The notes under the pieces are model-generated. The model did no database searches, was not told the DNA's origin, and worked only from the letters and a program-made list of their open reading frames with translations. Shown in pieces: positions 7,327-11,475 of a DNA stretch of 11,475 nt (positions are counted from its first letter, which is position 1; every line of letters starts with the position of its first letter). Source of the DNA: a bacterium (lineage in GTDB: Bacteria; Omnitrophota; Gorgyraeia; Velamenicoccales; JABMQK01); the NCBI GenBank assembly GCA_013203265.1, contig JABMQK010000051.1, positions 1 to 11,475 on the forward strand, read 5' to 3'. The translations under genes were made by a program, and so were the position numbers.

Positions 7327-8763
7327 ATGGAATTTGAGACAGTTATTGGTTTAGAGGTTCACGTTCATCTAAAGACCAAAACAAAGGCATTTTGTGGTTG
7401 TTCTACGGAATTTGGCAATGAGCCAAACACCCAAACATGCCCAGTCTGTTTAGGTCTTCCTGGTTCGTTACCCGTCTTAAATGAAAAGGCTTTAGAATAT
7501 GCAGTTAAAGTTGCTTTAGCTTTAGATTGCTCAGCCCAGGAGTTTATAAAATTTGACCGCAAAAACTATTTCTACCCAGATCTACCTAAGAATTACCAGA
7601 TTTCTCAATATGATATGCCTATAGGCTTAAATGGTTTTCTGGAGATTGATTTAGATAAGGAAAGAAAGAAAATTCGTATTAAACGTGTGCATTTAGAAGA
7701 GGATGCTGGCAAACTCATTCATAAACAGGATGGTGCTTATAGCCTTGTTGATTACAATAGATGTGGTATCGCTCTTCTTGAAATTGTGAGCGAACCAAAT
7801 ATTAATTCTCCTCAAGAAGCATTCGAATACTTAAAGAATTTAAAATTAATCATTCAATATTTAGAGGTGTCGGATTGTGATATGGAAAAAGGGAGTTTAC
7901 GTTGTGATGCCAATATATCTTTAAGACCTAAAGGAGAAAAAGGATTAGGTGTAAAGACTGAACTAAAAAATATGAATTCCTTTAAAGGGGTTCGTTTGGC
8001 CTTAGAGTACGAAGTTAAAAGACAAAAAGATTTACTTTCTAACGGCAAGAAGATAATTCAAGATACCAGGCTTTGGGATGAGAATAAACAGTTAACATTT
8101 TCAATGCGAACCAAGGAAGAAGCGCACGACTATCGTTATTTTCCCGATCCAGACCTGGCCCCGTTTACCTTAAGTAAAGAATTTATTACTAGAATTAAAG
8201 ATGATATCCCAGAACTTCCCCAGCAAAAGATAGAAAATTATGTAAAAGATGGTGATTTGACAAGAAAAGAGGCAGGAGAGATTGCTTCGGATAAGAATTT
8301 ATCTTTGATTTACGAGCAGTGTATTGATATTTATCGAGAACCAAAAAAAATGTATAATTGGTTGACGGGGCCGGTTTTGGCTTATGTTAATGATAGAAAG
8401 AAATCAATTGCAGATTTAAATTTAGAACCAAAGGAATTAGCCAAGTTAATTCAATATGTATCAAACGGTAAATTAAACAACACGGCTGCAAAAGATGCAT
8501 TATTTAGCATGTTGGATGAAGTTAAAGATATTGATACGATTATTAAAGAAAAAGGTTTAACCCAGGTATCTAATGAAGGTGAATTAGAAGAATTCATCGA
8601 AAGAGTACTAAAAGAAAACTCTCAGTCTGTGCAAGATTTCTTATCAGGTAAAGAAAATGCTATTATGTTTTTAGTCGGACAGACAATGAAGTTATCAAAA
8701 GGTAAAGCAAACCCAAAGAAAGTAAAAGAGATAATTCTAAGGAGGTTAAGAGATGTTTCTTAA
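7327..8763 (+). CDS. gatB: Aspartyl/glutamyl-tRNA amidotransferase subunit B
   Basis: GatB binds the mischarged tRNA, activates the side-chain carboxylate with ATP and performs the amidation using ammonia from GatA. I chose ATG 7327 because the protein then starts MEFETVIGLEVHV, the family N terminus; an in-frame ATG at 7282 would add 15 atypical residues inside gatA. The zinc site is Cys23, Cys25 (FCGC) and Cys38, Cys41 (CPVC). Later family blocks are RCGIALLEIVSEPN, SLRCDANISLRPKG, KTELKNMNSF and EEAHDYRYFPDPDLAPF. The last 150 residues form the helical linker and YqeY-like tail that contacts tRNA. The length of 478 aa is normal. Only one base separates it from the gatA stop, with no clear ribosome-binding site, so translational coupling is likely. 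Its 3' end overlaps the S41 protease gene by 11 nt. Confidence 0.97.
   Translation: MEFETVIGLEVHVHLKTKTKAFCGCSTEFGNEPNTQTCPVCLGLPGSLPVLNEKALEYAVKVALALDCSAQEFIKFDRKNYFYPDLPKNYQISQYDMPIGLNGFLEIDLDKERKKIRIKRVHLEEDAGKLIHKQDGAYSLVDYNRCGIALLEIVSEPNINSPQEAFEYLKNLKLIIQYLEVSDCDMEKGSLRCDANISLRPKGEKGLGVKTELKNMNSFKGVRLALEYEVKRQKDLLSNGKKIIQDTRLWDENKQLTFSMRTKEEAHDYRYFPDPDLAPFTLSKEFITRIKDDIPELPQQKIENYVKDGDLTRKEAGEIASDKNLSLIYEQCIDIYREPKKMYNWLTGPVLAYVNDRKKSIADLNLEPKELAKLIQYVSNGKLNNTAAKDALFSMLDEVKDIDTIIKEKGLTQVSNEGELEEFIERVLKENSQSVQDFLSGKENAIMFLVGQTMKLSKGKANPKKVKEIILRRLRDVS
8739..8745 (+). promoter_or_regulatory. Perfect Shine-Dalgarno site for the S41 protease gene
   Basis: AAGGAGG lies within the end of gatB, 7 nt before ATG 8753. 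It is the strongest ribosome-binding site in the window and fixes the protease start even though the two genes overlap by 11 nt. Confidence 0.8.
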
Positions 8764-10021
8764 AAGTAAAAAGCTGATTTTTTTAATTTTATTGTTCACA
8801 TTTTCATTATTTTTTATCGGTTCAACAATTAAATCTGATCGAGAAACTAAAGATCAAACCTATAAAGAATTAAGTATTTTTGCCGATGCTATCTCTATAA
8901 TTCAGAATCAATATGTAGACGATACAATGGCTAAGGGTTTAGTATACGGAGCGCTAAAGGGTATGCTTTCTTCGTTGGATCCTTATTCAGAATTTCTTCC
9001 CCAGCAAGATTATAAAGATTTGAAGGAAAGTACTGAAGGAAGATTTGGCGGGGTAGGAATGGAAATTGCTATATTGGACGGATTGGTAACAGTGATTTCG
9101 CCGCTAGAAGATACTCCTGCTTGGAATGCTGGGGTGAAGACAGGGGATAGAATTATAAAGATAGATGATAAAATTACAAAGGACTATACCATCAATGAGG
9201 CTGTTAGGGTTCTTAGAGGCATACCAGGTACAGAAGTGAAAATTACGGCATGGAGACAAGGGGCAAGCGAATTGTTAGAATTTAATTTAGTCAGAGCAAT
9301 GATTAAAGTAGAAGATCTTAGAGATATGCGTATTATTGAGCCTGGAATTGGATATGCAAGGTTGGTTGAGTTTAGCGAACAGACACCGCGAGACCTTTCA
9401 AATGCTTTGGCGAATTTACAAAAGCAAGGGATGAGGGCTTTTGTTTTGGATGTTAGGAATAATCCGGGCGGCCTATTAGATGTAGCAGCTAAAGTTGCAG
9501 AGATATTTTTGGATAAGGGAGCAATTATTGTATCTACTAAAGGAAGAATAGTATCTCAAGACCTTATGTTTTATAGTAAGCGTGATTCTAAGTATAAAGA
9601 TGTGCTTATGGTAGTTTTAGTAAATGAGGGCAGTGCTTCCGGAAGTGAAATTCTTGCAGGGGCGCTACAGGATCACGGGCGCGCAATAATAGTTGGAAGA
9701 AAGACATTTGGTAAGGGTTCTGTTCAATCGATTATTCCCTTATCAGATGGTTCTGCGGTAAAATTAACTACAAGCAAATATTTTACTCCTTTGGGGCGCA
9801 CTATCCAGGGCGAGGGCATTGAACCAGATATAAATGTAGAATTTATAAATTTAGCAGGATTGCAACAGCAAAAAGTAAATCTGCCCGAACAGATATCAGA
9901 AACATTCGGCATAGAAGATAGCACTGATCTTTTTATACAAAGATACAGGGTTGATAATCAGTTGATTCGCGCAGTAGATGTGTTGAAAGGCTTGGTGGTG
10001 TACAGGGATTCACAACAATAG
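8753..10021 (+). CDS. S41-family C-terminal processing peptidase (Ctp/Prc type)
   Basis: This is a serine protease that trims or degrades envelope proteins from their C termini. Residues 7-24 form one hydrophobic segment after a short basic start, either a signal peptide or a membrane anchor that places the enzyme in the periplasm. A helical N-terminal region contains SSLDPYSEFLPQQDY (73-87). A PDZ domain spans about 98-180 (GGVGMEI, GVKTGDRIIKID, VRVLRGIPGT). The protease domain follows. The Ser-Lys dyad is Ser296 in GSASGSEILAGA and Lys321 in TFGKGSVQ. The 25-residue spacing matches Scenedesmus D1 protease (Ser372, Lys397) and E. coli Prc (Ser430, Lys455). LDVRNNPGG (232-240) and the C-terminal IQGEGIEPDI are also family blocks. 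The length of 422 aa suits the CtpA/CtpB subgroup. The substrate is unknown. Its tight link to gatB and the next gene suggests co-transcription. Confidence 0.93.
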   Translation: MFLKSKKLIFLILLFTFSLFFIGSTIKSDRETKDQTYKELSIFADAISIIQNQYVDDTMAKGLVYGALKGMLSSLDPYSEFLPQQDYKDLKESTEGRFGGVGMEIAILDGLVTVISPLEDTPAWNAGVKTGDRIIKIDDKITKDYTINEAVRVLRGIPGTEVKITAWRQGASELLEFNLVRAMIKVEDLRDMRIIEPGIGYARLVEFSEQTPRDLSNALANLQKQGMRAFVLDVRNNPGGLLDVAAKVAEIFLDKGAIIVSTKGRIVSQDLMFYSKRDSKYKDVLMVVLVNEGSASGSEILAGALQDHGRAIIVGRKTFGKGSVQSIIPLSDGSAVKLTTSKYFTPLGRTIQGEGIEPDINVEFINLAGLQQQKVNLPEQISETFGIEDSTDLFIQRYRVDNQLIRAVDVLKGLVVYRDSQQ

Positions 10022-10028
10022 ATTAAAA

Positions 10029-10994
10029 ATGCCTGGGTTCAAGCGTAGGAAACGTAAACATAAGCCAAAATTTCGAAGACAAGAAAAAAGAAGTCAACAA
10101 CAAAGCAATAACTTTTTAGTCGTATTACTGTCTTTAATAGTTCTATTTGAAACAATCCTTTTGCTCTTTTTGCTTCCCCAAAGAATCCCTACCAAAGCTA
10201 TCAAAGATGTTTCTAAGAAAGAAGTTAAGGTTGAAGCCAGAAGAAGAGTTGCAGCCAGAGAATCAAGAGTTAAACCCTCAGCAAAAAAACCCTTTTTTAA
10301 GATAACAAAAAAGAAACCACCTAAGAAAATAAGGGGAGAGATTGCAATTGTTTTGGATGATTGGGGATACAATAGTAATAATTTGTCGATACTTAAAGAG
10401 ATAAAATTTCCTTTAACCATAGCTATTTTGCCATTTCGTTATTATTCCAGAGAGATAGCTGAGTTCGGTCATAAACACAATTTTGAGATACTTATTCATA
10501 TGCCAATGGAGCCAGAGGATAAAGAAAGCATAGGCCTTGAACCAAAGACACTTATGGTTTATATGGATGACCAGGACATAAAAACTATATTAAGAGAGGC
10601 TTTTGATAATATTCCTTATGCAAAAGGAGTAAATAATCATATGGGTTCATTTGCGACAAAGGATGAAAAATTTATTACAACAGTTTTTAGGGAGCTAAAG
10701 AAGAACAATCTTTATTTTTTGGATAGCCTTGTAATATCTGATTCGGTATGCAGGGATGTTTCTAGAAGAGTAGGAATAAAATTTGCGAAGCGTTCTATTT
10801 TTCTCGATAATAAATCTAACGTCGAGTATATTAGAGGGCAACTAATGGAATTGGTAGGAGAGGCAGATAGGAGAGGCAGGGCTATTGGTGTAGGACATGA
10901 TAGGAAAAACACCCTAGAGGTTCTTAAAGAAGTAATGCCACAGTTATCTGAACAAGGTTATAAATTTGTTTATGTATCCGAAATCGTAGAGTAA
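10029..10994 (+). CDS. Divergent polysaccharide deacetylase family protein (YibQ-like), membrane anchored
   Basis: This belongs to the divergent polysaccharide deacetylase family (YibQ type), with a NodB-like fold. The substrate is not established for most members; an envelope glycan is likely. The first 21 residues hold twelve Lys/Arg. One hydrophobic segment (28-50) then forms a membrane anchor, probably N-in. Next comes a very basic linker (56-102, about 20 Lys/Arg). The domain starts at about 103: IAIVLDDWGY with the Asp110-Asp111 pair, ILPF (133-136), LIHMPMEP with His157, GVNNHMGS with His204, FLDS (230-233) and IGVGHDRKNTLEVL (286-299) with His290. These are the usual metal and catalytic motifs of the family. 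The length of 321 aa is normal. No ribosome-binding site is seen before ATG 10029, which lies 7 nt after the protease stop, so coupling is likely. The neighbouring PDZ protease fits a joint envelope role. Confidence 0.87.
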   Translation: MPGFKRRKRKHKPKFRRQEKRSQQQSNNFLVVLLSLIVLFETILLLFLLPQRIPTKAIKDVSKKEVKVEARRRVAARESRVKPSAKKPFFKITKKKPPKKIRGEIAIVLDDWGYNSNNLSILKEIKFPLTIAILPFRYYSREIAEFGHKHNFEILIHMPMEPEDKESIGLEPKTLMVYMDDQDIKTILREAFDNIPYAKGVNNHMGSFATKDEKFITTVFRELKKNNLYFLDSLVISDSVCRDVSRRVGIKFAKRSIFLDNKSNVEYIRGQLMELVGEADRRGRAIGVGHDRKNTLEVLKEVMPQLSEQGYKFVYVSEIVE

Positions 10995-10999
10995 TTAAA

Positions 11000-11075
11000 T
11001 GAGGGGTCGGGGACTTTTTCTACGACTCCTCATGACCCGTCGGGGACAACAGAAAAAAAACACCCCGACTGGTCA
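11000..11075 (+). repeat. GC-rich tandem hairpin element, REP/REPIN-like
   Basis: Two stem-loops lie next to each other in otherwise AT-rich DNA. The first pairs TGAGGGGTCG (11000-11009) with CGACTCCTCA (11023-11032): ten pairs including one G-T wobble, with a 13-nt loop holding TTTTT. The second pairs 11033-11045 with 11063-11075: seven pairs (GTCGGGG with CCCCGAC), one C/T mismatch, then five more pairs, with a 17-nt loop holding eight A. The 9-mer GTCGGGGAC occurs directly at 11006-11014 and 11039-11047, and GTCGGGG occurs inverted at 11063-11069. Neither stem is followed by a T run on the + strand, so this is not an ordinary intrinsic terminator. The composition and paired hairpins suggest a dispersed palindromic element of the REP type, but only one copy is visible, so its repeat nature is inferred. 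Confidence 0.6.
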
Positions 11076-11094
11076 ATTAAATAGGAATTTTAAA

Positions 11095-11475
11095 ATGTAT
11101 GTTTTAGGAATCGAGACATCCTGTGATGAAACAGGAGCTAGTGTTGTCTACAGAGGCAGAAGGATTTGTTCTAATATAACTGCTTCGAGTATAAAATTGC
11201 ATTCAAGATACGGTGGAATAATTCCAGAGATTGCTTCAAGAGCGCAATTAGAATACATTAATTTTGTAGTTGATGAGGCCGTAAAGAAAGCTGGTATAAA
11301 AATTAGCGATTTAGGCCTAATCGCTGTAACTAAAGGCCCTGGATTAATTGGTTCATTGTTAGTAGGAATTTCATTCGCTAAAGCTCTAGGTTTTGCAAAG
11401 AATATACCAATTCTGGGAGTAGACCATATTCAAGCGCACCTATATGCTCCTTTTTTGGATTTAGATAGAAATAGC
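11095..11475 (+). CDS. tsaD: tRNA N6-adenosine threonylcarbamoyltransferase TsaD, 3' end beyond the window
   Basis: TsaD (with TsaB and TsaE) transfers threonylcarbamoyl from threonylcarbamoyl-AMP to adenosine 37 of ANN-decoding tRNAs, forming t6A. The first 127 codons are present and the frame is open to the window edge. The start MYVLGIETSCDETGASVV is the family N terminus. Residues 38-49 (RYGGIIPEIASR) form the next block. TKGPGLIGSLLVG (79-91) is the nucleotide-binding glycine-rich segment. The metal-binding HxxxH motif is His111 and His115, the same numbering as in E. coli. The usual ASRxH reads ASRAQ here, with Gln51. TAGGAA (11082-11087) is a fair ribosome-binding site 7 nt before the ATG. 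The gene lies 100 nt after the deacetylase gene, behind the double hairpin. Full-length TsaD is about 340 aa, so about two-thirds is outside. Confidence 0.95.
   Translation, partial: MYVLGIETSCDETGASVVYRGRRICSNITASSIKLHSRYGGIIPEIASRAQLEYINFVVDEAVKKAGIKISDLGLIAVTKGPGLIGSLLVGISFAKALGFAKNIPILGVDHIQAHLYAPFLDLDRNS

Noticed and set aside
11000..11090. Rho-independent terminator after the deacetylase gene
   Set aside because: Both stems are GC-rich but neither is followed by a T run on the + strand; the TTTTT and the A run lie within the loops.
1..11475. CRISPR array, tRNA/rRNA genes, insertion sequence or defence system
   Set aside because: No regularly spaced repeats, no cloverleaf or rRNA-like sequence in the gaps, and no transposase, nuclease or toxin-antitoxin gene; nearly all space is filled by conserved housekeeping genes.

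Overview
The window is an AT-rich bacterial chromosome segment (roughly one-third GC by eye) that is almost fully coding, with every gene on the + strand. The content is conserved: DNA repair, envelope biogenesis, cofactor synthesis, rRNA and tRNA modification, and tRNA-dependent amidation. The SurA-like chaperone implies a periplasm and outer membrane. A STAS-PilZ protein, an S41 processing protease and a divergent polysaccharide deacetylase sit beside gatCAB. With the low GC, this suggests an uncultivated Gram-negative lineage such as Candidatus Omnitrophota. That placement is inference from gene content and is not proven by the window.

Layout. Positions 1-175 hold no intact gene, only traces of coding sequence broken by stops. 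Then come a reduced mfd (176-2065), a surA-like gene (2101-2991), pdxA (2984-3940), rsmA (3940-4779) and a STAS-PilZ gene (4798-5508). The surA-pdxA-rsmA order matches the E. coli cluster and the genes are tightly packed, with 8-nt and 1-nt overlaps. A 93-nt gap carries a good extended -10 promoter immediately in front of gatC. A second compact run follows: gatC (5602-5889), gatA (5889-7325), gatB (7327-8763), an S41 protease (8753-10021) and a YibQ-type polysaccharide deacetylase (10029-10994). A 100-nt gap contains a GC-rich pair of hairpins that looks like a REP/REPIN-type element. The window ends inside tsaD (from 11095).

How the genes relate. RsmA, GatCAB and TsaD all serve translation: rRNA dimethylation, Gln-/Asn-tRNA formation and the t6A37 modification. 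The SurA-like protein, S41 protease and deacetylase act in or across the envelope. Mfd couples stalled transcription to repair, and PdxA makes a pyridoxal phosphate precursor. The STAS-PilZ protein is the only obvious signalling component.

I found no dedicated new system (no CRISPR array, defence island, transposase or RNA gene). The points most worth a second look are the unusually short Mfd, which lacks recognisable domains 1a, 3 and 7; the STAS-PilZ fusion with altered key residues in both domains; the GC-rich double hairpin before tsaD; the predicted leaderless start of gatC; and the SurA-like protein without its parvulin histidines.
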